From an uncultured Bacteroidota bacterium (GTDB lineage Bacteria > Bacteroidota > Bacteroidia > Bacteroidales > P3): a stretch of 50,892 nt of DNA. Under the pieces are notes generated by a model. That model was not told the origin of the DNA. It was given only the letters and a program-made list of their open reading frames with translations, and did no database searches. The position numbers and the translations under genes were made by a program. Every line of letters starts with the position of its first letter. The first letter of the stretch is position 1. The DNA lies in the NCBI GenBank assembly GCA_902775135.1, contig CACYKY010000023.1:1-50892 (forward strand), given 5' to 3'. Below are positions 18,708 through 28,300 of this stretch, one piece after another.

Positions 18708-20324
18708 ATGAATTTTGGGAAGAAGGCTGCGGATAGCGGCAACAAGATACTGGTAGTCATAGCGGTGGTGATAGGCGTTATGATAGGGCTGATGTTCAAC
18801 ACACGTCGGCCGGCTAGGGCTATGGAGGAGGGAGAGAGTCTGCAGGAGAAGATGAACGAGGTGATGAGGCTGGTGGAGCGCCACTATGTGGACTCTGTGG
18901 ACGGCGACTCGCTGAGCGAGCGGCTGGTGAGTGTGATGCTGAACGAGCTGGACCCGCACAGTGCCTACCTGACGGCTGCGGAGGCAGAGGCATCGGACGA
19001 GATGATGCGAGGCAACTTTGAGGGCGTGGGGCTCACGCTGCGACGCGAAGGCGACACCACGTTCATCAGCGGCGTGATAGCCGGCGGCCCGTCGGACGGG
19101 CTGGGGCTGTTGCCGGGCGACATCATCTGGAGTGTGGACGAGGTGCAGGTGAGCGGAGTAAAAATGAGTGCCGACTCAGTGGTGCGGCTGCTGCGCGGGC
19201 CGCGGCGGACGACGGTGGACGTCGGCGTGCGCCACTATGGCGACAAGGGCGAGGCCACGCACCACAAGATACGCCGCGATGTGATCAGTCACAACACCCT
19301 CCTATACAGCGACATGCTCGACGACACCACGGGATACATGATCTTGGCAGCCTTCTCGTCGAGCAGCCACGAAGAATTCCACTATGCGCTGCAGGAGTTG
19401 GTGGAGCGCGGCATGAGGAACCTGATTTTCGACCTGAGAGGCAATAGCGGTGGCTCGCTGGAGGCGGCGGTAGGCATAGCCAACGAGATGCTGCCTGCGG
19501 GTAGCCTCATCGTATACACCCAGGGAGCGCACCAGCGGCGGCACGACATCGTGGCGCGGCGAGGGGGCCTCTTCACGAAGGGGCGGGTGATGGTGATGGT
19601 GGACGAGGGGTCGGCCTCGGCCAGCGAGGTGGTGAGCGGTGCGCTGCAGGACAACGACCGCGCCATGATTGTGGGACGCCGCACCTTCGGCAAGGGGCTG
19701 GTGCAGCAGGAATACGGGCTGAGCGACGGAGCCTCGCTGATGCTCACTGTGGCGCGTTACTACACCCCCTCGGGGCGCTCGATCCAGCGGCCCTACAGTG
19801 CGGGCACCGACGAATACTACCAGGACTACCTGACTCAGCTGATGGAGGAATCGTATGCCGACAACCCGACAATGAGGATTACGGACAGCACCCCCTACTA
19901 CACCACGGGCGGGAGAGTGGTATACGGTGGTGGCGGCATCTTCCCCGACAGGCTGATAGGCTACCGCCACGACCCCACCTATGTGTACTACAACCGCCTC
20001 TCGGCGAAGCACATCCCCAGCCGCGTCGCCTTTGACGAGGTGAAACGGCATGGAGGCGAATGGCTGAAACGCTATCCGACCCTGGAGAGCTTCTGCGAGC
20101 ACTTTGAGTTGAGCGAGAGGGTGATAGAGCGCATGGTGGCCATGGGGGAAAAAGAAGGGGTGGCGCGTGACGCCAAGGGCCTCCAAGCGCAGAAGCGCAT
20201 GATTCGCACGCTGCTGAAAGCCTATATAGCCGAATCGCTGTACGGGCAGCAGGCCTTCTACCGCGTGTACCTGACACAGGACGAGGACCTGCGGCAGGCG
20301 CGCGCCATCATGAAAGAAAAATGA
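18708..20324 (+). CDS. S41 family C-terminal processing protease
   Basis: A 538-aa periplasmic serine protease of the CtpA/Tsp family, which degrades or trims envelope proteins from the C-terminus. There is one N-terminal membrane anchor (about 13-31, KILVVIAVVIGVMIGLMF). A PDZ domain spans about 95-180 (FEGVGLTL, GPSDGLGLLPGDIIWSVD). The tail-specific protease domain has the Ser-Lys dyad: Ser304 in GSASASEVVSGALQD and Lys329 in FGKGLVQQEYGL, with substrate loop FDLRGNSGGSLEAAV. A C-terminal helical region of about 150 aa follows, ending LRQARAIMKEK. It is preceded by the heptamer repeat region rather than a recognisable promoter, and followed 38 nt later by the thioredoxin-like gene. Confidence 0.93.
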   Translation: MNFGKKAADSGNKILVVIAVVIGVMIGLMFNTRRPARAMEEGESLQEKMNEVMRLVERHYVDSVDGDSLSERLVSVMLNELDPHSAYLTAAEAEASDEMMRGNFEGVGLTLRREGDTTFISGVIAGGPSDGLGLLPGDIIWSVDEVQVSGVKMSADSVVRLLRGPRRTTVDVGVRHYGDKGEATHHKIRRDVISHNTLLYSDMLDDTTGYMILAAFSSSSHEEFHYALQELVERGMRNLIFDLRGNSGGSLEAAVGIANEMLPAGSLIVYTQGAHQRRHDIVARRGGLFTKGRVMVMVDEGSASASEVVSGALQDNDRAMIVGRRTFGKGLVQQEYGLSDGASLMLTVARYYTPSGRSIQRPYSAGTDEYYQDYLTQLMEESYADNPTMRITDSTPYYTTGGRVVYGGGGIFPDRLIGYRHDPTYVYYNRLSAKHIPSRVAFDEVKRHGGEWLKRYPTLESFCEHFELSERVIERMVAMGEKEGVARDAKGLQAQKRMIRTLLKAYIAESLYGQQAFYRVYLTQDEDLRQARAIMKEK

Positions 20325-20362
20325 ATGCAAGAAAAGAACCATAAAAAATACATAATAACAAA

Positions 20363-21397
20363 ATGAAGAAACTGCTATTGATACTTACCGCACTTGCCGC
20401 AGGCCTGACAGCCACGGGACAGAAGAGCACCGTGAGCTGCACCTTCAAGGGATTGGACGGCGACGCCCGCATCGTAGTGAGCAGCGCCCAGGGGGGGAGG
20501 CTGATGCCCGTGGACACCCTGAAGCCCAATGCCAAAGGCACGATCAGCATCAGCCGCCCGGTGGCGGACCCCACGATGATGATCCTGAGTCTGAACAAGA
20601 GCAACAGCCCCATGCTGCACCTGCTGGTGATGCCCAAGGAGAGGATCACCCTTGCGGTGGACTACATGCCTGCCATCAACCAGTTCAACATCACCTCGGC
20701 GAAAGGCTCGGAGAACATGAGGGTGTACAAAGACTTCACCAACCTGCTGGTGCGCACGCGGCTGTGGACGCCGGAGATCCCCTTTGAGAACAGTCTGGAC
20801 TCGCTCCTCTCGGCCAACACGGGAGTGCTGATGAGTGCCTTCCTGGTGACCTACTTTGAACAGGCCTTTGAGCAGTATGCCCCCCTGTACAAGAAGATCC
20901 GCGACGGGCTGATAGGGAAATGGCCCGAGAACGAATTTGTGAAGCATGTGGACAGCCGGGTCCGCACCACCCTGGTGGCGGGGATGGAAGCCCCGGAGAT
21001 AGAGATGGCGGACCGCGACGGCAACCCGCGGCGGCTGAGCAGTCTGCGTGGCAAGGTGGTGCTGATAGACTTCTGGGCCTCGTGGTGCCGGCCGTGCCGC
21101 ATGGAGAACCCCAACGTGGTGCGCCTGTACAACCAGTACCACGACAAGGGCTTTGAGGTGTTCAGCGTATCGCTTGACAACAACCGAGACGCATGGCTGA
21201 AAGCCATCGATGACGACCACCTGGTGTGGCCGAACCATGTCAGCGACCTGAGGGGTTGGTCGTCGGCCGCGGGACGGCTGTACGGCATACAGTCGATCCC
21301 GGCGACGGTCCTAGTGGCTCCTGACGGAAAAATCCTGGCACGCAATTTGCGGGGGAAAGAATTGGAGAACAAACTGAAAGAAATATTTGCACAATGA
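20363..21397 (+). CDS. Periplasmic thioredoxin-like protein (TlpA type, DUF4369-like)
   Basis: A 344-aa exported thiol-disulfide protein. A signal peptide (MKKLLLILTALAAGLTATGQ) is followed by an N-terminal beta domain of the DUF4369 type (about 22-115). A helical linker comes next, then a C-terminal AhpC/TSA-thioredoxin domain (about 205-344) with active site WCRPC (Cys242 and Cys245) and the cis-proline loop IQSIPATVL. Family members reduce or isomerise envelope disulfides. Its stop overlaps the Mrp start as ATGA, so the two are translationally coupled. The domain pairing is common in Bacteroidota. Confidence 0.9.
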   Translation: MKKLLLILTALAAGLTATGQKSTVSCTFKGLDGDARIVVSSAQGGRLMPVDTLKPNAKGTISISRPVADPTMMILSLNKSNSPMLHLLVMPKERITLAVDYMPAINQFNITSAKGSENMRVYKDFTNLLVRTRLWTPEIPFENSLDSLLSANTGVLMSAFLVTYFEQAFEQYAPLYKKIRDGLIGKWPENEFVKHVDSRVRTTLVAGMEAPEIEMADRDGNPRRLSSLRGKVVLIDFWASWCRPCRMENPNVVRLYNQYHDKGFEVFSVSLDNNRDAWLKAIDDDHLVWPNHVSDLRGWSSAAGRLYGIQSIPATVLVAPDGKILARNLRGKELENKLKEIFAQ

Positions 21398-22473
21398 TAA
21401 CAACGACACAGATAGAGATGGCCTTGGGCCATGTGAACGACCCCGACCTCGGACGCAGTCTCACCGAGCTCGGGATGATAGAAAACATCAAGGTGGAGGG
21501 CAAGAAGGTGAGCTTTGACCTTGTGCTCACCACGCCTGCCTGTCCCATGAAAAAGAAGATGAGCGACGACTGCATAGCCGCCATCCACGAACTGGTGGAC
21601 CGCGACGCCGAGGTGGAGATCAACCTCACCTCGCGGCCGCAACCCGACCCCAAGGAGGAATTCAAAGAGATCTTCTCCAAGATCCACCACATCATCGCCG
21701 TAGCCTCGGGCAAAGGCGGAGTAGGCAAGAGCACGGTGGCTGCCAACCTGGCGGTGTCGCTGGCGCGGACAGGAGCCAAAGTGGCCCTGGTTGACGCCGA
21801 CATCTACGGACCCTCGGTACCCATCATGTTCGACATCAAGGACGAAGAAGTCTACGGCCACCGCGTGGGCGAAAAGACCTACATGCTCCCCATAGAGAAA
21901 TACGGCATCAAGCTGATGTCGGTAGGGTTCTTTGTTGACCCCACGAAAGCCCTTGCGTGGCGCGGACCTATGGCCAGTGGAGCGCTGAAGCAGATACTGA
22001 CGGAGACCTGGTGGGACGAGATTGACTACATGGTGGTAGACATGCCCCCGGGAACGGGCGACATCCAGCTCACCTTGGCGCAGACCATCCCTGTGAGCGG
22101 AGCCATCATCGTCAGCACCCCCCAGCAGGTGGCGCTGGCCGACGTGGTGCGCGGAGTGGAGCTCTTCCGCAACGAGAGCGTAAACATCCCAGTGCTGGGC
22201 TTTGTGGAGAACATGGCCTACTTCACCCCTGCCGAACTGCCGGAGAACAAATACTACATCTTTGGCAAAGGCGGCTGCCGGAGGCTGGCCGAGGAGATGG
22301 ATATTCCGCTGCTGGGCGAGATCCCGCTGGTGCAGGCCATTGCGGAGAGTGGCGACAACGGCAAGCCGGTGGCGCTCTTCAGTCCCGACAAGACCCAGGA
22401 TCCGGTGCGCGACGCCTTTGACACCCTGGCGCAGAACACCATTGCCGAGATATGCAAGCTGAGAATCGGATAA
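21394..22473 (+). CDS. mrp: Mrp/NBP35 iron-sulfur carrier ATPase
   Basis: A 359-aa cytoplasmic P-loop ATPase that carries and delivers iron-sulfur clusters to apoproteins. An N-terminal MIP18/DUF59 domain (about 5-90, containing TTPACPMKKKM) precedes the deviant Walker A GKGGVGKST (106-114) and the Mrp signature DADIYGPSVP. Switch and Walker B regions read VVDMPPGTGDIQLTL. The C-terminal CxxC that bridges a cluster in E. coli Mrp is absent; that region reads NMAYFTPAELPENKYYIFGK, a form I believe is usual in Bacteroidota. It overlaps the thioredoxin-like gene upstream (ATGA) and is followed by a NifU-type scaffold gene, consistent with Fe-S assembly. Confidence 0.93.
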   Translation: MITTTQIEMALGHVNDPDLGRSLTELGMIENIKVEGKKVSFDLVLTTPACPMKKKMSDDCIAAIHELVDRDAEVEINLTSRPQPDPKEEFKEIFSKIHHIIAVASGKGGVGKSTVAANLAVSLARTGAKVALVDADIYGPSVPIMFDIKDEEVYGHRVGEKTYMLPIEKYGIKLMSVGFFVDPTKALAWRGPMASGALKQILTETWWDEIDYMVVDMPPGTGDIQLTLAQTIPVSGAIIVSTPQQVALADVVRGVELFRNESVNIPVLGFVENMAYFTPAELPENKYYIFGKGGCRRLAEEMDIPLLGEIPLVQAIAESGDNGKPVALFSPDKTQDPVRDAFDTLAQNTIAEICKLRIG

Positions 22474-22507
22474 TAACAGAAACCAACATAACAAAGACCA
22501 ACAGATT

Positions 22508-22753
22508 ATGACCGACCAAGAGAAACCTGCCGTAGAGCAGAAAGTAAAGAACGCCCTGGGCCAGATACGCCCCTACCTCCAGCAGGACGGCGGCGACGTA
22601 GAATATGTGGACATGACTGCCGAAGGCGTAGTCATAGTACGCCTGACTGGCCACTGTGGCAGCTGCCCCCACGCGATGGCGACCCTGAAGCAGGGCATTG
22701 AGAGTGCCCTGAAGAAAGTCATTCCCGAAGTCAAAGCAGTAGAAAAGATATGA
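22508..22753 (+). CDS. NifU-like C-terminal domain Fe-S scaffold
   Basis: An 81-aa stand-alone NifU C-terminal domain protein. The core has RPYLQQDGGDVEYVDMT and the cluster-binding CxxC in GHCGSCPHAMATLKQGIE. It would hold a transient [4Fe-4S] cluster for transfer, plausibly to the neighbouring Mrp. It lies 34 nt after mrp and overlaps the next gene by ATGA (22750-22753). Confidence 0.92.
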   Translation: MTDQEKPAVEQKVKNALGQIRPYLQQDGGDVEYVDMTAEGVVIVRLTGHCGSCPHAMATLKQGIESALKKVIPEVKAVEKI

Positions 22754-23295
22754 TATACACCAAGACTGGCGACCGCGGCACCACCTCGCTTGTGGGGGGC
22801 AGCCGAGTGGCCAAAGACGACAAACGCGTAGAAGCCTACGGCACCCTTGACGAGCTAAACTCGCACATCGGGCTGCTGGCCGAGATGTTCCGTCCCACGC
22901 AGGGCGGCTACTACGACGAGCTGAAGAGCGTGCAGCGCAACCTCTTCACCCTGCAGACCCTCCTGGCCACGGAGGACGAAGCCATCTATGCCCGCCTACC
23001 GCAACTGGAGGAAGAGGAGGTGGAGCTCCTTGAGCGGCAGATTGACACCATCAGTGACCTGCTGCCCAAGCTGCAGAACTTCGTCATAGCCGGAGGCAAC
23101 ATTACCGGAGCACAATGCCACGTGTGCCGCACCGTATGCCGCCGTGCGGAGCGCTGTGTTGTCACCCTGGCGCGGGAGGTGAAGATAGACGACATCATAC
23201 TGCGCTATCTGAACCGCCTATCGGACTATCTATTCGTGCTCGGAAGACGTGCCGTAGTGGCCGAAGGCAAGCAGGAAGATTTGTATATCAACTGA
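22750..23295 (+). CDS. PduO-type cob(I)alamin adenosyltransferase
   Basis: Transfers the 5'-deoxyadenosyl group of ATP to cob(I)alamin to make coenzyme B12. The 181-aa helical protein begins with the ATP-binding signature IYTKTGDRGTTSLVGGSRV and DDKRVEAYGTLDELNSHIG. Later it has GAQCHVCRTVCRRAERCVV and LNRLSDYLFVLGR, as in the EutT/PduO family. It acts as a trimer in the cytoplasm. Start at ATG 22750, overlapping the NifU-like gene stop. Adenosylcobalamin would serve enzymes such as methylmalonyl-CoA mutase, not present in this window. Confidence 0.93.
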   Translation: MIYTKTGDRGTTSLVGGSRVAKDDKRVEAYGTLDELNSHIGLLAEMFRPTQGGYYDELKSVQRNLFTLQTLLATEDEAIYARLPQLEEEEVELLERQIDTISDLLPKLQNFVIAGGNITGAQCHVCRTVCRRAERCVVTLAREVKIDDIILRYLNRLSDYLFVLGRRAVVAEGKQEDLYIN

Positions 23296-23307
23296 TTAAA
23301 AAAAACA

Positions 23308-23338
23308 TTTGTCAGTATTGGAAAAAGGTGTACCTTTG
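23308..23338 (+). promoter_or_regulatory. Bacteroides-type promoter
   Basis: TTTG (23308-23311), 19-nt spacer, TACCTTTG (23331-23338), an exact consensus match 26 nt before the DUF2795 gene. It starts the DUF2795-DUF2520-tatD transcript. Confidence 0.85.
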
Positions 23339-23363
23339 CAAAAATTTTTTTAGGTAAACAAGT

Positions 23364-23585
23364 ATGTATTGGACATTAGAATTAGCATCGAAACTGGAAG
23401 ACGCACCCTGGCCCGCCACCAAGGAAGAACTTATTGATTACGCCCAGCGTACCGGCGCCCCGATGGAGGTGGTGGAAAACCTTCAAGAGATTGAGGATGA
23501 AGGAGACCAGTATGAAAGCATAGAAGACATCTGGCCCGACTATCCCACCAAGGAGGACTTTTTCTTTGAAGAAGACGAATATTAG
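23364..23585 (+). CDS. DUF2795 family small acidic protein
   Basis: A 73-aa cytoplasmic protein starting MYWTLELASKLEDAPWPATK and ending in a strongly acidic tail (DIWPDYPTKEDFFFEEDEY). It fits the DUF2795 family, whose members are small, often conserved in Bacteroidota and of unknown function. A consensus promoter precedes it closely. The last 20 nt are shared with the next gene in another frame, so the pair is tightly coupled. Confidence 0.88.
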   Translation: MYWTLELASKLEDAPWPATKEELIDYAQRTGAPMEVVENLQEIEDEGDQYESIEDIWPDYPTKEDFFFEEDEY

Positions 23586-24354
23586 TATTATAGGCTCGGG
23601 CAATGTGGCCACCCACCTTGCCCTAGCCCTCCACGGCGCCGGCCACAGTATCCGCCAGGTCCTCTCGAGGGAGTATGACCACGCAGCGCTGCTAGCACAG
23701 CGCGTTTCAGCCACACCCATAGACAAACCCGCACGCCTGGACGACCAGTCGGAGATTTATCTCCTTGCCGTCAACGACGACGCCCTCTACGACCTGGCCC
23801 TTGACCTGCCATCCTATGCCAACAAAATCTTCCTGCACACCTCAGGCAGCACCCCCGCCGACGTCCTGAAGCGCCTCTCGCGGAACTATGGCGTGGTGTG
23901 GTCGCCGCAGACCTTTGTGAGGGACCTTGCCATGGACTATACGCACCTGCCCCTTTGCATTGAGGGCAGCAACGCCGCCACCGAGCAGGCCATCGAGGAA
24001 CTCTTTGCCACCGTCAGCGGACAGATCTACCACCTGAACTACGAGCAGCGGCGGTGGGCGCACCTGGCCGCCGTCTTCGTCAACAACTTCGGCAACGCCG
24101 TCAACGCGCTGGCGCAGGAGGTGGCCCTTGCCCACGGCATCGACTTCGCGATGCTGCGCCCCCTGGCCGACGCCACGGTGAAGAAGATGGACTACGGCCA
24201 GCTGTGGCCCCAGCAGACGGGCCCCGCGATACGCCACGACCAGAAGACCCTTGACAGTCAGCGGCGCCTGCTGGTAGGCGACCCGCGGCTGATGCAGCTC
24301 TATGACTTGATGACCGACATCATCCAAACGCCCCACGACCCCACGGCCCTATGA
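23566..24354 (+). CDS. Rossmann-fold / DUF2520 protein
   Basis: A 262-aa NADP-binding-like protein. The N-terminal Rossmann fold shows the glycine motif ISIIGSGNVATHLALAL; the C-terminal DUF2520 helical domain includes VNNFGNAVNALAQEVALAHG and a late TGPAIRHDQKTLDSQ. Members resemble ketopantoate or pyrroline-carboxylate reductases, but the substrate is unknown. No ATG is available at the beginning; TTG 23566 places the start inside the end of the DUF2795 gene and gives a correct N-terminus (LKKTNISIIGSGN). The stop overlaps the tatD start by ATGA. Confidence 0.86.
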   Translation: MKKTNISIIGSGNVATHLALALHGAGHSIRQVLSREYDHAALLAQRVSATPIDKPARLDDQSEIYLLAVNDDALYDLALDLPSYANKIFLHTSGSTPADVLKRLSRNYGVVWSPQTFVRDLAMDYTHLPLCIEGSNAATEQAIEELFATVSGQIYHLNYEQRRWAHLAAVFVNNFGNAVNALAQEVALAHGIDFAMLRPLADATVKKMDYGQLWPQQTGPAIRHDQKTLDSQRRLLVGDPRLMQLYDLMTDIIQTPHDPTAL

Positions 24355-25121
24355 CCTTTACTGACACCCACTGCCACCTCTACGATGAAGCCTTCGACGC
24401 CGACCGCGCCGAAGCCGTAGGCCGAGCCCTGGACGCCGGCGTAGCCACCCTGCTGCTGCCCGACATCGACTCCACGTCGACCCCGCGTCTGGACGCCCTG
24501 CTGGAGGCCTACCCCGGGCACTTCCACCCCATGGCGGGCCTGCATCCCACCTCGGTCAAGGAAGACTACGAGAAGGAGCTGGCGCTGGTGAGAGAGCGAC
24601 TTGACAGCGGGAGGCGTTTCATCGCCGTAGGCGAGATAGGACTGGACTTCTATTGGGACCGCACCTACGAGGCGCAACAGATTGACGCCCTGCGCCACCA
24701 GCTGCTCTGGGCCGACGAGCGCCACCTGCCCGTATGCCTGCACATACGCAAGGCGCACAACGAGATATTCGCCCTGCTGCGCGAACTGAACCGTCCCGTA
24801 TGGCGCGGAGTCATGCACTGCTTCGGCGGCAGCGTTCAGGAAGCGCAGCGTGCCGTAGAGATGGGCTTCCACCTGGGCATAGGAGGTGTGGTTACCTTCA
24901 AGAACGCCACCATGGCCGAGGTGGCGAAAAGCATGCCCTTGGAGCGCCTCTTGCTAGAGACCGACGCCCCCTACCTCAGCCCTGTGCCCCACCGGGGCCA
25001 GCGCAACGAAAGCGCCTACATCCCGATTATAGCGCAACGCATTGCGGACCTGAGAGGCATCAGCCTCGAGGAGGTGGCCGACGTCACCACGGCCTCGGCC
25101 CGAACACTTTTCAACCTGTAG
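24351..25121 (+). CDS. tatD: TatD family metal-dependent hydrolase (DNase)
   Basis: A 256-aa TIM-barrel metallohydrolase, with DNase activity in characterised homologues (3'-5' exonuclease, DNA repair or degradation). Metal-binding motifs are in order: TDTHCHLYD (residues 3-11), the conserved Glu in AVGEIGLDFYWD, HIRKAH, VMHCFGGS, and the final Asp in LLLETDAPYLSP. The start overlaps the previous gene by ATGA. The gene is the end of the operon that begins at the promoter 23308-23338. Confidence 0.94.
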   Translation: MTFTDTHCHLYDEAFDADRAEAVGRALDAGVATLLLPDIDSTSTPRLDALLEAYPGHFHPMAGLHPTSVKEDYEKELALVRERLDSGRRFIAVGEIGLDFYWDRTYEAQQIDALRHQLLWADERHLPVCLHIRKAHNEIFALLRELNRPVWRGVMHCFGGSVQEAQRAVEMGFHLGIGGVVTFKNATMAEVAKSMPLERLLLETDAPYLSPVPHRGQRNESAYIPIIAQRIADLRGISLEEVADVTTASARTLFNL

Positions 25122-25243
25122 GCAACCCCAACACACATGAAAGGGGCAGATTAACTGTAACAAAAACAGTGACACTTCTTTACCGATATGGTATATTTTA
25201 TTGGAATTTTCGTAGAATAGTAGGAGATACGAAATATTATATA

Positions 25244-25251
25244 TATATTTG
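25244..25251 (+). promoter_or_regulatory. -7 element ahead of the 1900-aa surface protein
   Basis: TATATTTG matches TAnnTTTG in the 241-nt AT-rich gap between tatD and the big T9SS gene; no clear TTTG -33 box. The gene begins 111 nt downstream, leaving a leader of about 105 nt. No small gene in the gap convinced me. Confidence 0.5.
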
Positions 25252-25362
25252 CTTTTCAAGGAAAGAGATAAAAAATGTCGTTCCATATTGGGAATAAACC
25301 AGTTGGGGCGATAAAGGAGAGCGAATATGGAAATAAAATATTATTAATTAACACTATTCAAC

Positions 25363-28300
25363 ATGATGAAAAAACTTATCCGATTTGCGACCATGGCGTT
25401 GCTACTGGCAGTGCCACTGAGTTCGCGTGCGACGACCGACACCCTCGTGGTGGCCGATGGGACAGTGACACATGACCACATGCCCATCTACGGCTTCTAC
25501 GCTGATGCCGCGCAGCACAACCAGATTATCTATCCGGCCAGCATGCTGACCGAGATGGTGGGACAGAACATCACCAGTCTGAAGTTCTTTGTCACTGGAG
25601 ACTGGTACACTCCCAGCGCCACCATCAGCATGGCCATTGTGCCGGACTCCACCCTCAGCGGCCTGCGTTCGGGCGACGAACTGACCACGGTGTGGAGCGG
25701 CTATTGGGACGAGAACACCGTGATGTCCTTTGGCAACGCCTTCCCCTACACAGGCGGCAACCTGCTGATTGACATTGTGACTGCTGAGGGAGATTATGAC
25801 TACTCCACAGCCTCGGGTATCAACATGGGCAGAAATGTCTCCGTGCTGAACTACTACTCTAACAACTACACCTATTCCTTCCTGCCCAAGGCCGAGTTCA
25901 TCTTCAGTGACGAAGCCTTCTGCTTCCAGCCCTCGGGCCTGACAGCCACCTCCATCACCCCCACCGAGATCACCCTGCAGTGGACCGCCGGTGGCACCGA
26001 AACGGAATGGGACCTGATGATCAACGACAGCATCATCCCCGACCTTGCCACCACCACCTACACCTTCAGCAACCTCAGCCCCTCCACACGCTACAGCTTC
26101 AGCCTGCGCGCCATCTGCGGACCTGGGGACACCAGCACATGGACCGTTCCCCAAGTCTACAACACCCTGTGCATGGGCATCACCCAGCTGCCCTGGAGCA
26201 CCGGTTTTGAGGGCGAGAACCAGAACGAGACCCCTCTCTGCTGGACGCTTGTCCATCCGCTGGTTGTGCTGGACTGGAACTACGACACAGTCACATATCC
26301 TGCTGTTAACGTGGACACCTACTCCTCGCACGGAGGATCTTCGTATCTCTACTATGACTATGAAACCTATTACGGCGTATCCGATGCCGGCCCCGCCGTC
26401 CTTGCCACCCCCTATTTCAACCACGACCCCGCAGACTTGCATGTAACCTTCTGGGCACAGTGTTCTTCGTCGCAGAGCGGAAGCCTGTTGGAGGCCGGAG
26501 TCATCACCGACCCCAGCGACGAGACCACCTTCATACCCGTCCTGAGCCTCAGCGAGATGGAGTACGGATACAACCAGTATGAGTTCTACACCTCGTCGCT
26601 GGCCGACTCGCTGATTGGTATTGACTCGGCCTGCATTGCTTTCCGCATGACCGCCTCCAACAACACCTCCTACCTCAGCTACTATATTGACGACCTGATC
26701 GTTGACGCCATGGGCGACTGTCTGCCCCCGCTGCTCAACAGCGGCATCATTGACAGTGTGAACTATGAGAGCGTCCTCCTGGGTTGGCAGGCTGAAGGCG
26801 AGAGCAGCAACTTCGATGTGAAACTCGGCCACTACAACGACCAATACCAGATGGTGTGGCAGCACTTCACGGCCGACGACGACTCCCTCTACATAGAGAG
26901 CGGTCTGATTCCCGACACCTACTATGAGGCCTATGTTGCCACCGTTTGCGACGATGACACCACGAACTACGTCCTCATTGGCAGTTTCAACACCCTCATT
27001 CGTTGCTACCCAGTGATGAATGCTACCGTTGCCGCCCTGACCACCAATGCCGCCGCATTGACGTGGGAGTTTGTCAATGGAGGCATCGAGGCAGCCAGCG
27101 TCGACATTGAGCTGTTTGACGCCACCGACAGCACGCTGGTCTCCACTGTCAACGCCCTGGGCACCAGCTACACCTTCACCGGCCTGACGGAGAACCACCT
27201 CTACAACGCCACCTTCCACACCCTCTGCGGCGACGAAGACACCTCGGCCGCGGTCACGGTCAGCTTCACGCCCCATGCCGCTCCCTGCGCCGAAGTTGGC
27301 GGCACCAGCACGGACAACTACGTGCCCTTCTACAGCTACTACAACAACGGCTTCAGCGAGATGCTCTACTCCACCACCGATATTGAGGGCATAGACACCG
27401 TCATCGGCCTCGCCTTCCAGATTGCCAACCCGCTCAACCGCGACAACATCATCGACATCTGGATGGGATACACCAACGCCAGCGCACTCAACACCAGCAA
27501 CCTGGTCTCCATCGACAGCATGACCCATGTTGTTGCCAACTACAGCTTCAGCTCGGCCAACGCAGGCTGGATGGAAATGATCAGCTTCGACACCGCCTTT
27601 GTCACCGACCCGACCCACACAGGCAACCTGGTGATTGCCGTTTATAACCATACCGGCAGCTGGAGCAGCGGCCTCGGCTGGGGTGTCCACGAGTCGCCCA
27701 TTGGAACCAGCTGGTATGTCTACACCGACAACGCTATCGACCCCCAAAACCCCACTGCCACCGGCACCACCAATTCCACCACCTATGCTGCCAATGTCCA
27801 GTTCTATGGCAACTGCGGTAGCGGCGACTGCCTGGCACCCAGTGCCCAGGTTGTTTCCACCGACACCACCTCTATTGAGCTCACATGGCTGCCTGGCGGC
27901 AGCGAAAGCGAGTGGACCATCCAGTACCGCCTGCCTTCGGCTACCAACTGGACCACTGCTGGCAGCTCCCTTACCACCGAATTCTTTGTCACCAACCTGA
28001 ACCCCGGCACCGAGTACACCATCCGTGTGGGCGCCGTTTGTGGCGACAGCGTGGTTTACGGCTCGCCCATTATGGCCCACACCCTCTGCGGCGTCTCTGC
28101 AGTCCCCATCTCCATTACCCCCACGGGTGAGAACTTCTGCTGGACCTACACCGGCAGCGGCTACTACAGCTCGTACGGCAACTACTACTACATCTACTCC
28201 GGCGGCGCCATCATCTCGCCCCGCATAGCCAACAGCATCAATACCCTGCAGGTGCGCATGAGCAACTATGGTGCGCCCTTCAAGGTGGGTGTCTGCGACG

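Noticed and set aside
25275..25475. 66-codon plus-strand frame overlapping the start of the FN3 gene
   Set aside because: Overlaps the signal peptide region in another frame and shows no family resemblance; treated as leader DNA.
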